30,450 nt of DNA from contig CAZFLY010000033.1 in assembly GCA_964519995.1 (NCBI GenBank), positions 1 to 30,450 of the forward strand, in the 5' to 3' direction. Origin of the DNA: CAZFLY01 sp964519995. Lineage in GTDB: Bacteria > Planctomycetota > Phycisphaerae > Sedimentisphaerales > Anaerobacaceae. Shown here piece after piece: positions 13,959 to 23,345 of this stretch. Under the pieces are notes generated by a model, which saw nothing but the letters and a program-made list of their open reading frames with translations, had not been told where the DNA came from and made no database searches. The translations under genes and the position numbers were made by a program. Position 1 is the stretch's first letter, and each line of letters starts with the position of its first letter.

Positions 13959-16900
13959 ATGGTTTCACAAGTCGTTCGTAATTTTGGCAAAGTCCATGAT
14001 GCCGTTGAAATTCCGGACCTTGTAGCAATACAGAGAAATAGCTACGAACTTCTTCTGCAGTATGATGTGGCACCGACTAAAAGAAAATGTATCGGGCTCG
14101 AAGCTCTGTTCAGAGAGATATTTCCTATCGAAAGCTACGATAAGAAATTGACTCTCGAGTATTTGTACTATGAGTTGGAAAAACCACATTATACACCGAC
14201 TGAGTGTAGGCAGCTACGGTTGAGTCATGCTTATCCTCTAAAAGTCTACTGCAGGTTGCGCGGTGAGGGTTCTGAAGATTTATCCGAGCAAGCAATATAC
14301 CTTGGTGAAATGCCGGTCATGATTGGCGGTGGTGAGTTCATCATCAATGGTGCCATCAGGGTCATAGTAAACCAGTTGCACCGCAGTCCTGGAGTTGATT
14401 TTCTTATCGAAAGCAAGGAAGGTGATAGAGTACTACACGGCGGTAGGATCATTCCAGAAAGAGGCAGTTGGATGGAGATAGCTGTCACGCAAAAAGACGT
14501 CCTGATTGTCAAGATCGACCAGTCCAGCAAAATACCAGCAACTGTTTTTCTACGGGCGATAGAGTCATCTTACGGTGCTACTGAAGATATTTTACGATTG
14601 TTTTATCCAACCAAGACTATTGCTACGAACAACCTCACACCTACCATGTGGTCGGTGGGGCCAATTGTTGATACAAAGACGGGCGAGATTATAGTCAAGG
14701 CTGGCTCTCAAATCGGCGACAAGGTCTCCATGATCCAAGAAAGTAGCATCAAAAAAGTCGAAGTTATTGATGAAGTCCGTGATGCTCTGATTTTGAATAC
14801 ACTCGCTGAGGATGATTGTCAAAACCATGAACAGGCCTTGCTGAAATTCTATGTGAGATTAAGACCAGGCAATCCGCCCAACCAGGAAAAAGCAAAGGCT
14901 TTCTTTTCAGAGAAATTTTTTGATTCAAATCGTTATCGTCTCGGTAAGGTCGGCAGATTCAGATTAAATCGCAAGTTCAACCAGACGGTTGACGAAGATG
15001 AGATGACGATTCGCCCCGAGGATTTTCTCAACGCGGTCAAGTACATAGTAGCCCTGCGTAATAATCAAGGTGAAATTGACGATATCGACCATCTGGGCAA
15101 TAGAAGGTTGCGGACGATCGATGAGCTTGCAGCTGACGAGATTAGGAAGGGGCTGTTAAAGTTGCGTAAAACTGTCCAGGAACGAATGAGCATCAAAAGC
15201 CAGAGTGAGGAGCCATTGCGCATCGGAGATCTGGTTAATTCTAAGAGTGTAGCGAGCAGCATCAACTACTTCTTTGGTCGAGGAGAGTTGAGCCAGGTAG
15301 TTGACCAGACGAATGCTCTTAGCCAGTTGACTCATGAAAGGCGTCTGTCTGCTCTTGGTCCAGGCGGCTTGAATAGAAGGCGTGCGGGTTTTGAAGTTCG
15401 AGATGTTCACATAAGCCATTATGGCAGAATCTGTCCGATCGAAACTCCGGAGGGAACAAATATTGGCTTGATCTCTTCCTTGGCAATATTCACATCTGTC
15501 GATGAATATGGATTTTTGCTCACGCCTTATAGGAGAGTCAAGAATGCCAAAGTCACCGACGAAGTAGCTTATCTGCGTGCTGATGAAGAGATGAGGGCGA
15601 TATTCGTACCCCCGAGTGCGGTGGAACCGGAGACGGGTAAAGTTAAAAAAGGAATGGTCCTCGCCAGAAAGGGTGGAGAGTTGACTCATGTATTAAGCGA
15701 CGAGGTTGAATATGTTGATATATCGCCTAAGCAGATTGTAGGTGTCTCAGCTTCGCTTATACCGTTCCTTGAGCACGACGATGCAAATCGAGCTTTAATG
15801 GGTTCGAATATGCAACGACAAGCCGTGCCACTGTTGAAGACGGAACCGCCTTTGGTTTGCACTGGTATGGAAGCTGTTGTTGGCCAAAACTCCAGCATGG
15901 TGGTACATGCCAAGAACGCTGGAACTGTAACGGCGGTGGATGTCACCAAGATAGTAATTAATTATACTGACGAATATGAGCTCGCTAAATTTGTTGGTCT
16001 GAACGAGAGAACGTGTCTTAATCAGAAGCCTATAGTCGGGCTGGGTGACAAGGTCAAAGCTGGCCAAATAATAGCCGATGGCGGCGGCACAAGCCAGAGC
16101 GTCTTGGCATTGGGCAAAAATGTTCTTGTTGGATTTGTCTCCTTTGACGGCTTCAATTTTGAGGACGCGATTATTGTCAGTGAAAGGTTTTGCAAAAGCG
16201 ACAGCTTCACCAGCATTCACATCGATGAGTTTACAGCGGAAGTTCGCGAAACCCGCCTGGGAAAGGAAGAATTTACTCGTGATATTCCCAACGTTAGTGA
16301 GAAGGCTCTGCGCAATCTTGACGAGCGTGGAATAGTTCGTGAAGGCACAAGAGTTTGTCCCGGCGATATCCTTGTGGGCAAGGTGGTACCTAAGAGTAAA
16401 GTCGAGTTAACGCCTGAAGAGAAGCTGCTACATGCCATTTTCGGTCGAGCAGGTGAGGATGTCAAGAATGACTCGCTTGAACTGCCGAGCGGATATGAAG
16501 GGGTCGTAATGAAAACAGAACTGTTCACCAGAAGAGGGGCTGGAAGCGATGAACAAAAGAAGGCACTGGTGAATGAAATAAAAAGATATGAAAGGCAAAT
16601 GAAGTCCAGAGAATGTGCCATATTCAGGCAGATGGTTGAATCTATTCACAAGAAATTCGACGTTAATATTGTAGACCCATCTACGCGACAAAAGGTCGGC
16701 GTTAGCGATGACGATGAGGTTGTATATGAACAGATAGAGAATTTTGATATTAAGTGGGTCAAACCTGCTTCTGTTCGTGAAGAAGTGCAGAAAATCATCG
16801 ATAGATTCTGGAGAAAAATTACAGAGGTCCAGGAGGATAGAAAACGAAAAACAGAAAGAATGAAGCATGGCGATGAGCTGCCTAGTGGTGTATTGCAGAT

Positions 16901-17717
16901 GGCGAAAATCTACGTTGCCATAAAAAGGACTTTATCAATCGGCGATAAGATAGCTGGTCGCCATGGTAACAAAGGTGTTATCGCCAAGATCATGCCTGAA
17001 GAAGATATGCCTTTTCTCGAGGATGGCACACCTCTTGACATATTGCTGAATCCGCTTGGGGTGCCGAGTCGAATGAATGTGGGCCAGATACTTGAAACGC
17101 ATCTTGGCTGGGCGGCAAAAGTGCTGGGATTTCAGGCTTTTACACCTGTCTTCGATGGTGCTTCCGAAGTTGATATCAAGAGACTGACCGAGGAGGCGAA
17201 CAAACTCATGCAGCAAAGGAAAAAGGAGCTTGAGCAAGGTGATCAGCCACCGCCCGATTCTGAGTTTTTCATTAATATCCCAAAGACTTTAAAGACACAG
17301 TTGTACGACGGGAGGACCGGAGAGCCATTTGACCAACAGGCCACCATTGGATACATCTATATGATGAAATTGCATCACCTTGTCGATGATAAGATTCACG
17401 CCAGAGCAACCGGCCCGTATAGTCTTATCACGCAACAGCCTCTTGGAGGCAAAGCAAGGACCGGCGGACAAAGATTTGGAGAGATGGAAGTTTGGGCTCT
17501 TGAAGGATATGGAGCTGCTTATGCGCTGCAAGAGATGCTGACGGTCAAAAGTGACGATGTGGAGGGTCGAACAAAAATCTATGAGTCTATGGTCAAGGGA
17601 GAAAACAGCCTTGAGGCTGGAACGCCTTTGTCATTCGACGTGTTATGTAATGAAATAAGAGGCTTAGGATTGAACATTCAACTTGAGAAGAAACGGCTTG
17701 GAAGCACTGCTTTATAG
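13959..17717 (+). CDS. rpoB: RNA polymerase beta subunit
   Basis: A 1252-residue catalytic subunit of RNA polymerase. Clear segments include GGGEFIINGAIRVIVNQLHR (about 124-143), SALGPGGLNRRRAGFEVRDV (464-483), GRICPIETPEGTNIGLI, GDKIAGRHGNKGVIAKIMPE (about 995-1014), and near the C-terminus GGKARTGGQRFGEMEVWALE. In the rifampicin cluster, Gln446, Asp449, His459, Arg462 and Ser464 match E. coli Q513, D516, H526, R529 and S531. However, F514 and M515 are Val447 and Val448, P520 is Ala453 and K527 is Glu460. GGGAG six bases before the ATG supports the start. It is followed by rpoC after 45 bp. Confidence 0.98.
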   Translation: MVSQVVRNFGKVHDAVEIPDLVAIQRNSYELLLQYDVAPTKRKCIGLEALFREIFPIESYDKKLTLEYLYYELEKPHYTPTECRQLRLSHAYPLKVYCRLRGEGSEDLSEQAIYLGEMPVMIGGGEFIINGAIRVIVNQLHRSPGVDFLIESKEGDRVLHGGRIIPERGSWMEIAVTQKDVLIVKIDQSSKIPATVFLRAIESSYGATEDILRLFYPTKTIATNNLTPTMWSVGPIVDTKTGEIIVKAGSQIGDKVSMIQESSIKKVEVIDEVRDALILNTLAEDDCQNHEQALLKFYVRLRPGNPPNQEKAKAFFSEKFFDSNRYRLGKVGRFRLNRKFNQTVDEDEMTIRPEDFLNAVKYIVALRNNQGEIDDIDHLGNRRLRTIDELAADEIRKGLLKLRKTVQERMSIKSQSEEPLRIGDLVNSKSVASSINYFFGRGELSQVVDQTNALSQLTHERRLSALGPGGLNRRRAGFEVRDVHISHYGRICPIETPEGTNIGLISSLAIFTSVDEYGFLLTPYRRVKNAKVTDEVAYLRADEEMRAIFVPPSAVEPETGKVKKGMVLARKGGELTHVLSDEVEYVDISPKQIVGVSASLIPFLEHDDANRALMGSNMQRQAVPLLKTEPPLVCTGMEAVVGQNSSMVVHAKNAGTVTAVDVTKIVINYTDEYELAKFVGLNERTCLNQKPIVGLGDKVKAGQIIADGGGTSQSVLALGKNVLVGFVSFDGFNFEDAIIVSERFCKSDSFTSIHIDEFTAEVRETRLGKEEFTRDIPNVSEKALRNLDERGIVREGTRVCPGDILVGKVVPKSKVELTPEEKLLHAIFGRAGEDVKNDSLELPSGYEGVVMKTELFTRRGAGSDEQKKALVNEIKRYERQMKSRECAIFRQMVESIHKKFDVNIVDPSTRQKVGVSDDDEVVYEQIENFDIKWVKPASVREEVQKIIDRFWRKITEVQEDRKRKTERMKHGDELPSGVLQMAKIYVAIKRTLSIGDKIAGRHGNKGVIAKIMPEEDMPFLEDGTPLDILLNPLGVPSRMNVGQILETHLGWAAKVLGFQAFTPVFDGASEVDIKRLTEEANKLMQQRKKELEQGDQPPPDSEFFINIPKTLKTQLYDGRTGEPFDQQATIGYIYMMKLHHLVDDKIHARATGPYSLITQQPLGGKARTGGQRFGEMEVWALEGYGAAYALQEMLTVKSDDVEGRTKIYESMVKGENSLEAGTPLSFDVLCNEIRGLGLNIQLEKKRLGSTAL

Positions 17718-17762
17718 GATGGACATATTATCTATTTTCAATCTTAATATGAGGGTTCTTGA

Positions 17763-20700
17763 ATGTTAGGAAGCATTTACGATCGTATCAACGATTATGG
17801 TTCGGTCAAGATTTCATTGGCTAGTCCAAACGACATTCGTAGTTGGTCTTTTGGTGAAGTTCGCAAGCCGGAGACCATTAACTATCGTACTTATCGTCCG
17901 GAAAAAGACGGGCTGTTCTGTGAGCGGATTTTTGGTCCGGAACGGGACTGGGAGTGCTCTTGTGGCAAGTATAAGGGCACCAAGTTTAAGGGAATAATTT
18001 GCGATCGATGTGGAGTTAAAGTTACACATAGCAGGGTTCGCCGCAAGCGAATGGGACACATTAATCTTGCTGCTCCGGTTGTGCATATTTGGTTCTTTAA
18101 GTCCATCCCCAATCGACTCGGGAATATTTTAGGGATGAAAACTACGGACTTGGAAAAGATTATATATTTCCAGGATTATGTGGTTACAAATCCCGGTCAG
18201 AGCCCTTTAAAAGTAGGTCAGTTGCTTAGCGAAGAAGAATACCGCGAGGCTACGACCAAGTACGGTAGTGCATTCAAGTCCTCTATGGGCGCAGAAGCCA
18301 TTAAGGCACTATTGGAAAATCTTGACCTGGATGAAATCAGTATGCAGTTGAGACGGGCTATAACCAAGACCAGCAGCAAACAGAAAATCAAAGACCTCAC
18401 GAAACGCTTAAAGACTATTAACGAGCTTAAAAATAGCAGCAATAAGGCCAGTTGGATGGTACTTGATGCTATTCCTGTTATCCCCCCCGATCTGCGTCCC
18501 TTGGTTCTTCTGGAAAGGGACAATTTCGCCACGAGCGACCTAAATGACCTATACAGGAGAATCATCAACCGAAATAACCGTTTAAAGAAACTCATCGATC
18601 TTAATGCGCCGGAAGTTATTATACGCAATGAAAAACGCATGCTTCAGCAGGCGGTCGATTCGTTACTGGACAATGGACGATGTCGCAGACCTGTTCTGGG
18701 CAGCAACAATCGCCCGCTTAAGTCGCTAACCGACATGATCAAGGGCAAACAAGGCCGATTCAGGGAGAACTTACTTGGTAAGAGAGTAGACTACTCAGCC
18801 CGTTCTGTGATTGTCGTAGGGCCCAATTTGAAGCTATATCAATGCGGCTTACCCAAGAAAATAGCTCTGGAATTATACCAACCTTTTATCATTCGCAAGC
18901 TTAAGCAACACGGTTTTGCCGATACAATTAAAAGTGCCAAGCGCATGATTGAACGCCGTGACGAGCAGGTTTGGGATATTCTGGAAGAGGTGATTCATCA
19001 GCATCCTGTCTTGCTGAATCGCGCCCCTACACTTCACCGGATGGGCGTTCAGGCTTTTGAGCCGGTCCTTGTAGAAGGTAATGCGATTATGCTGCACCCA
19101 CTGGCCTGCAAAGGATTCAACGCTGACTTCGATGGAGATCAAATGGCGGTGCATTTGCCTCTGAGCGTTGAAGCTCAGGCTGAAACTCATATCCTGATGA
19201 TGACGACTAATAATATATTCTCGCCTGCCAATGGTTCTCCGATGGTTGGGCCATCCCAGGATATGGTTATGGGTAATTACTATTTGACTATAGGGCTTGA
19301 CGAGTCGCTTTTGGAGACCCGAGATTTTCAATCAGAAAGCGATAAGAAAAAACCGCCGTTTTTCAGGGGTCCATTTGAGGCCATCATGGCTTATGAAATG
19401 AAGAAAATCGGCCTGCATGACAGGATAGTTGTTCGGCTTACTCATAAATTAGTGAAACACGCCCAAGGAGATACTAAGTCCGAAGATGATCGACCCCTTG
19501 CAATTGAGACGACCGCAGGTAGATGTATATTCAACGACATTCTGCCTGAGGGGATGCCGTTCTACAATATGACGATGTCCCAGAGAAAATTGAGCCAGGT
19601 TATTAGTAACTGCTTTGAATTTTCCGGTAGTGCTCAAACGGTGGATCTGCTCGATAGAATCAAAGACCTTGGATTCAGGTACGCTACGCTTGCAGGCCTT
19701 AGCTTTGGCATTACGGACCTAAAGGTGCCGGCAAAAAAGGCGGAAATTATCAGCGAGACGGAGAAGAAGGTCGCCAAAATCCAGAAAAACTATAGCGAAG
19801 GCGTCTTGACTGACCGCGAAAGGTATAATCAGGTTATTGATGCTTGGACTAATGCTCGCGTAGCAGTTACTAACGAAATGATACGTGGTCTTAGAGAAGA
19901 CACCAAAGAGGACGGCACTCCATATTTGAATCCGATATATCTTATGACAGATTCAGGAGCGAGAGGAAGTATCGACCAGATTCAGCAGCTTGCGGGGATG
20001 CGTGCGCTGATGGCTAAACCGAGCGGTGAAATTATCGAAACACCGATAAAATCAAATTTCCGCGAAGGACTGACTGTTCTGGAATACTTCAGCTCCACGC
20101 ATGGAGCACGTAAGGGATTGGCTGATACTGCCTTGAAAACAGCTAACTCAGGTTATCTTACCCGCAAGCTTATCGATGTGGCTCAAAATGTAATTATCAT
20201 TGAGCGTGATTGCGGAACACTCCAAGGAATTACAAAAAGCAGTGTCAGTAGAGGCGAGGAAGTTGACATTCCACTTTCTCAGTTGATTATCGGCAGAACT
20301 GCTAGGGATAACATTCGCAATCCGATAAATGATGAAATGATCGCTCGTGAGAATGAGGTTATAACACCAGAGGCAGCAGCGAAAATTGAAGCTCTCGGTC
20401 TTGATTCAATAAGAGTCAGAAGTCCGCTGACATGTGACTGTCCGTTTGGGATTTGCGCGAAGTGTTATGGTTGGGATTTGAGTACCGGCTACTTGGTCGA
20501 AGAAGGTTCAGCGGTTGGTATTATTGCAGCACAATCAATCGGCGAACCTGGAACGCAGTTGACGCTGCGTACATTCCATACCGGAGGCGTTGCATCAAGG
20601 GCTATTCTTGAGCGTGAACAAAATGCCACCTATGCGGGAAAGGTTCAGTATCGTGACATGAGCGCTGTTTCCTTCAAGCGGGACGATGGTACGATCCAGA

Positions 20701-22154
20701 TAATTGCACTTAAGAGGAACGGCGAAATAGTGCTGCTTGATGAAAAGGACCGTGAGCTTGACAGATTCAAGGTGCCTTATGGGGGAATTATCCTTGTGAC
20801 TGATGACCAGAAAGTTAAAGCTGGTCTGACTCTGTTTAAATGGGACCCCCACCGTACGCCAATATTAGCTGAGGTTCCTGGCTTTATACGTTTTGTCGAT
20901 ATTGTCGAAGGCGAAACTACCCAGACTGAGGAATTGAAGATCAGAGGTTCAAGATTAAAAGTCGAAGTTGAGGATTCAGATACTGGCTCTGCTGCCACCA
21001 CAGAGCCAAAGATTATCGAAAGGCCTGTTGTGATAGAGCACAAGGGCGACAAGCATCCGCAGATTATTATTGAGGATGCTGATGGTAAAATACTTGATGT
21101 CCACTATCTGCCGGCTGGAGCTAGGATCGAGGTGACCGAGGGCCAACAGGTGCAGGCTGGTCAGTTGCTTGCTCACCAACCCAGAGCCACCGGTGGCACA
21201 CAGGATATCACCGGCGGCCTACCCAGGGTTACCGAAGTATTTGAAGCACGCAAGCCTAAGGACCCCGCAGCAATGGCCGAGATATCAGGTCGGATCGAGC
21301 TGCGAAGTGATAAGCGCAAAGGTAAAATGACTATTATCATTCGCAGTGAAAGTGGTATGGAAAAAGAGCATCATGTTCCGCGAGATAGGCACCTCAACGT
21401 CCATGCCGGCGATATCGTCGAAGCCGGAGATGCGATTACAGATGGCCCACTTGTTCCACATGATATTCTGAGGATTAAAGGCGAAGAATCATTACAGCAG
21501 TATTTAATTGCAGAGATTCAGAATGTCTATAGGTCGCAAAATGTCAATATAAATGATAAACATATAGAGATTACCATTTCGCAGATGATGCGAAAGGTTG
21601 AAATTGAATTTGTTGGTGATAGCTCTTTTTTGCCAGGCGAGATAGTGGATAGGTTTGCTTTCCGCAGAGAAAATGAGAGGTTGACAAATAGTATAAGAAT
21701 AACAAATCTCGGCGATGCACCTGATTTAGAAGAAGGTCAAATTATCGATAAGAAGGAGCTTGCACGAATTAATGAAAAGGTTGAGGTAATCGGTGGTACA
21801 CCGGCAAAAGGCAGAAAGCCCAAACCCGCAACAGCTAATACATTGCTTCTTGGAATAACCAAGGCTTCTCTTTGGTCCGACAGCTTCATTGCAGCAGCCA
21901 GTTTCCAAGAAACAACAAAAGTCTTGACGGAGGCTTCCTTAGCAGGTAAGTTAGATGAATTATACGGCTTGAAGGAGAATGTGATACTTGGTCACTTGAT
22001 ACCAGCCGGTACAGCTTTCAAGCCGCATCTTGAAATGAGAGTTAAGCATCTTGTAGAAGCTCCAATACCGAAGGAGCTTCGGGAAGTCAAGGTAGAGAAA
22101 GACGAAGAAGCAGTAGCAGAATCGAGAATTAGAGAGGTCTTGGGAATTGATTAG
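17763..22154 (+). CDS. rpoC: RNA polymerase beta' subunit
   Basis: A 1463-residue subunit that carries the active-site metal. The N-terminal zinc finger has Cys65, Cys67, Cys80 and Cys83 (CSCG...CDRCG). NADFDGDQ (about 453-460) holds the three aspartates that bind the catalytic Mg. The second zinc site is CDCPFGICAKC (891-901), followed by GWDLSTGYLVEEGSAVGIIA and QSIGEPGTQLTLRTFHTGGV, the trigger-loop region. The C-terminal part ends with SFQETTKVLTEASLAGK. No large lineage-specific insertion stands out by eye. GAGGG upstream of the ATG is the ribosome-binding site. The next gene, rpsL, begins 35 bp later, so the rif and str clusters are contiguous. Confidence 0.98.
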   Translation: MLGSIYDRINDYGSVKISLASPNDIRSWSFGEVRKPETINYRTYRPEKDGLFCERIFGPERDWECSCGKYKGTKFKGIICDRCGVKVTHSRVRRKRMGHINLAAPVVHIWFFKSIPNRLGNILGMKTTDLEKIIYFQDYVVTNPGQSPLKVGQLLSEEEYREATTKYGSAFKSSMGAEAIKALLENLDLDEISMQLRRAITKTSSKQKIKDLTKRLKTINELKNSSNKASWMVLDAIPVIPPDLRPLVLLERDNFATSDLNDLYRRIINRNNRLKKLIDLNAPEVIIRNEKRMLQQAVDSLLDNGRCRRPVLGSNNRPLKSLTDMIKGKQGRFRENLLGKRVDYSARSVIVVGPNLKLYQCGLPKKIALELYQPFIIRKLKQHGFADTIKSAKRMIERRDEQVWDILEEVIHQHPVLLNRAPTLHRMGVQAFEPVLVEGNAIMLHPLACKGFNADFDGDQMAVHLPLSVEAQAETHILMMTTNNIFSPANGSPMVGPSQDMVMGNYYLTIGLDESLLETRDFQSESDKKKPPFFRGPFEAIMAYEMKKIGLHDRIVVRLTHKLVKHAQGDTKSEDDRPLAIETTAGRCIFNDILPEGMPFYNMTMSQRKLSQVISNCFEFSGSAQTVDLLDRIKDLGFRYATLAGLSFGITDLKVPAKKAEIISETEKKVAKIQKNYSEGVLTDRERYNQVIDAWTNARVAVTNEMIRGLREDTKEDGTPYLNPIYLMTDSGARGSIDQIQQLAGMRALMAKPSGEIIETPIKSNFREGLTVLEYFSSTHGARKGLADTALKTANSGYLTRKLIDVAQNVIIIERDCGTLQGITKSSVSRGEEVDIPLSQLIIGRTARDNIRNPINDEMIARENEVITPEAAAKIEALGLDSIRVRSPLTCDCPFGICAKCYGWDLSTGYLVEEGSAVGIIAAQSIGEPGTQLTLRTFHTGGVASRAILEREQNATYAGKVQYRDMSAVSFKRDDGTIQIIALKRNGEIVLLDEKDRELDRFKVPYGGIILVTDDQKVKAGLTLFKWDPHRTPILAEVPGFIRFVDIVEGETTQTEELKIRGSRLKVEVEDSDTGSAATTEPKIIERPVVIEHKGDKHPQIIIEDADGKILDVHYLPAGARIEVTEGQQVQAGQLLAHQPRATGGTQDITGGLPRVTEVFEARKPKDPAAMAEISGRIELRSDKRKGKMTIIIRSESGMEKEHHVPRDRHLNVHAGDIVEAGDAITDGPLVPHDILRIKGEESLQQYLIAEIQNVYRSQNVNINDKHIEITISQMMRKVEIEFVGDSSFLPGEIVDRFAFRRENERLTNSIRITNLGDAPDLEEGQIIDKKELARINEKVEVIGGTPAKGRKPKPATANTLLLGITKASLWSDSFIAAASFQETTKVLTEASLAGKLDELYGLKENVILGHLIPAGTAFKPHLEMRVKHLVEAPIPKELREVKVEKDEEAVAESRIREVLGID

Positions 22155-22189
22155 TGGGAATTAGATGGTTCTGAACAGAGAAATGAATT

Positions 22190-22561
22190 ATGCCTACCGT
22201 AAATCAGTTAGTTAGACGCCCACGGGCAAAGTCAAAAGGACATAAACGTGTATCCGACATCAGTGGTTCACCACAGAAGCGAGGAGTGTGTTTGATCGTA
22301 CGTACTCAGACACCAAAGAAGCCCAACTCTGCCCTGAGAAAAATCGCTCGTGTCAGACTCACCAATGGGAAGGAGGTTACCGCTTACATACCGGGTATTG
22401 ATCATAACCTTCAAGAACATAGTACGGTGCTGATTCGTGGCGGTCGGGTGAGGGACCTGCCGGGCGTTCGTTATCACATCATCCGTGGCGTTCTTGATTG
22501 TGCCGGCGTAGCCGGCCGTAGGCAGGGCAGAAGCAAATATGGTGCAAAACAAGGCAAATGA
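22190..22561 (+). CDS. rpsL: 30S ribosomal protein S12 with Arg at position 88
   Basis: A 123-residue decoding-centre protein of normal length. PQKRGVC, TPKKPNSALRK (Lys43 conserved), NLQEHSTVLIRGGRV and DLPGVRYHIIRG are all in place. Position 88 (counting Met as 1) is Arg, encoded by AGG at 22451-22453, where E. coli and most bacteria have Lys. Lys-to-Arg at this position (K87R in mature E. coli numbering) is a classical streptomycin-resistance change, so this ribosome may be naturally less sensitive. It is the first gene of the str cluster rpsL-rpsG-fusA, 35 bp after rpoC. Confidence 0.97.
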   Translation: MPTVNQLVRRPRAKSKGHKRVSDISGSPQKRGVCLIVRTQTPKKPNSALRKIARVRLTNGKEVTAYIPGIDHNLQEHSTVLIRGGRVRDLPGVRYHIIRGVLDCAGVAGRRQGRSKYGAKQGK

Positions 22562-22641
22562 AATCTCGTATTGCGTCGTGCGTGATGCGTATTGCGTAAA
22601 AAATCAACACGTCAAATAATACGATATACACAGTACGATAT
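22558..22641. repeat. Copy A of a duplicated spacer sequence in the str cluster
   Basis: From ATGAAATCTCGTATTGCG onward, 84 bases match copy B at 23243-23327 with only a few substitutions and one indel. Copy A begins in the last bases of rpsL (ATGA overlap). Both copies contain CGTATTGCG twice and end in ATACGATATAC-type words, related in style to the repeats at 902-1651. A 13-codon frame (ATG to TAA) is present in both but is probably incidental. Confidence 0.85.
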
Positions 22642-22652
22642 AAGAGGGTATT

Positions 22653-23126
22653 ATGGCTAAGAAGTTCACCGTATCAAGTGAACAGTTAAAACCTGATGCC
22701 AAGTACAATAGCAAGCTTGTCTCTAAGTTTATCAGTTGTATGATGTGGGACGGCCAGAAGAGCACATCGCAGGGGGTTTTTTATGATGCTATGCAGATCA
22801 TATCTAAGAAAATAAAGGATGTGCCGCCTCTTGAGGTATTTGAAACCTCCGTAAACAATGTCAAACCACTGCTGGAAGTTCGAAGCAAACGTATTGGTGG
22901 AGCCAGCTATCAGGTTCCTATGCAGGTACCTGCAAAACGCCAGCAGTCGTTGGCCTTTCGTTGGATATTACAATCGGCTAGGGCCAAGGCTGGGAAATCC
23001 ATGTCTGAACGTCTTGCCGCCGAATTGATTGATGCATATAACAGGCATGGCGGAGCAATGACTACACGAGAGAATATTCATAGAATGGCTGACGCAAATA
23101 AGGCCTTTGCTCACTTTGCCTGGTAA
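22653..23126 (+). CDS. rpsG: 30S ribosomal protein S7
   Basis: A 157-residue protein that organises the head of the small subunit and, in E. coli, represses the str operon. Conserved blocks are VKPLLEVRSKRIGGASYQVP (about 70-89), RQQSLAFRWILQSAR (about 95-109), MSERLAAELIDAYNRHGGAM and ENIHRMADANKAFAHFAW at the C-terminus. GAGGG upstream of the ATG at the end of repeat copy A gives the ribosome-binding site. The usual short rpsL-rpsG spacer, where S7 binds its mRNA in E. coli, is here occupied by the repeat, so control may differ. Confidence 0.97.
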   Translation: MAKKFTVSSEQLKPDAKYNSKLVSKFISCMMWDGQKSTSQGVFYDAMQIISKKIKDVPPLEVFETSVNNVKPLLEVRSKRIGGASYQVPMQVPAKRQQSLAFRWILQSARAKAGKSMSERLAAELIDAYNRHGGAMTTRENIHRMADANKAFAHFAW

Positions 23127-23135
23127 TAGTAGTTG

Positions 23136-23169
23136 CTCGTGACCCGTGTCCAGATGCACGAGTCACGAG
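23136..23169. repeat. Long inverted repeat of CTCGTGAC/GTCACGAG words
   Basis: CTCGTGACCCGTG (23136-23148) pairs with CACGAGTCACGAG (23157-23169), 13-base arms with one mismatch and an 8-base loop. It begins eight bases after the rpsG stop codon. A further CACGAGTC follows, and the words CTCGTGACTCGTGG recur near 790. A stable hairpin in the transcript could attenuate or stabilise the rpsG-fusA message. Confidence 0.6.
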
Positions 23170-23242
23170 GCACCAGCCACGAGTCAAAAGTAATGACCGT
23201 GGCAATTTTTATTTGTAAGCAAGACAGTGGTAAACAGCCCTT

Positions 23243-23327
23243 ATGAAATCTCGTATTGCGTCGTGCGTGATGCGTATTGCGTAAAAGATCTAAAACGTCA
23301 AATAATACGATATACGCAATACGATAT
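23243..23327. repeat. Copy B of the duplicated spacer sequence, before fusA
   Basis: Matches copy A (22558-22641) in orientation and nearly in sequence; differences cluster around GATCTAAAACG versus AATCAACACG. It ends about 18 bp before the fusA start. One copy precedes each of rpsG and fusA, which suggests a duplication or insertion of the same family member at two sites of one operon. Confidence 0.85.
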
Positions 23328-23345
23328 TATGCGTAGGAACCAGTT

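Noticed and set aside
22558..22599. 13-codon peptide gene present in both spacer repeats
   Set aside because: It lacks a Shine-Dalgarno of its own and consists of the repeat words themselves; conserved only because the whole 84-bp sequence is duplicated.
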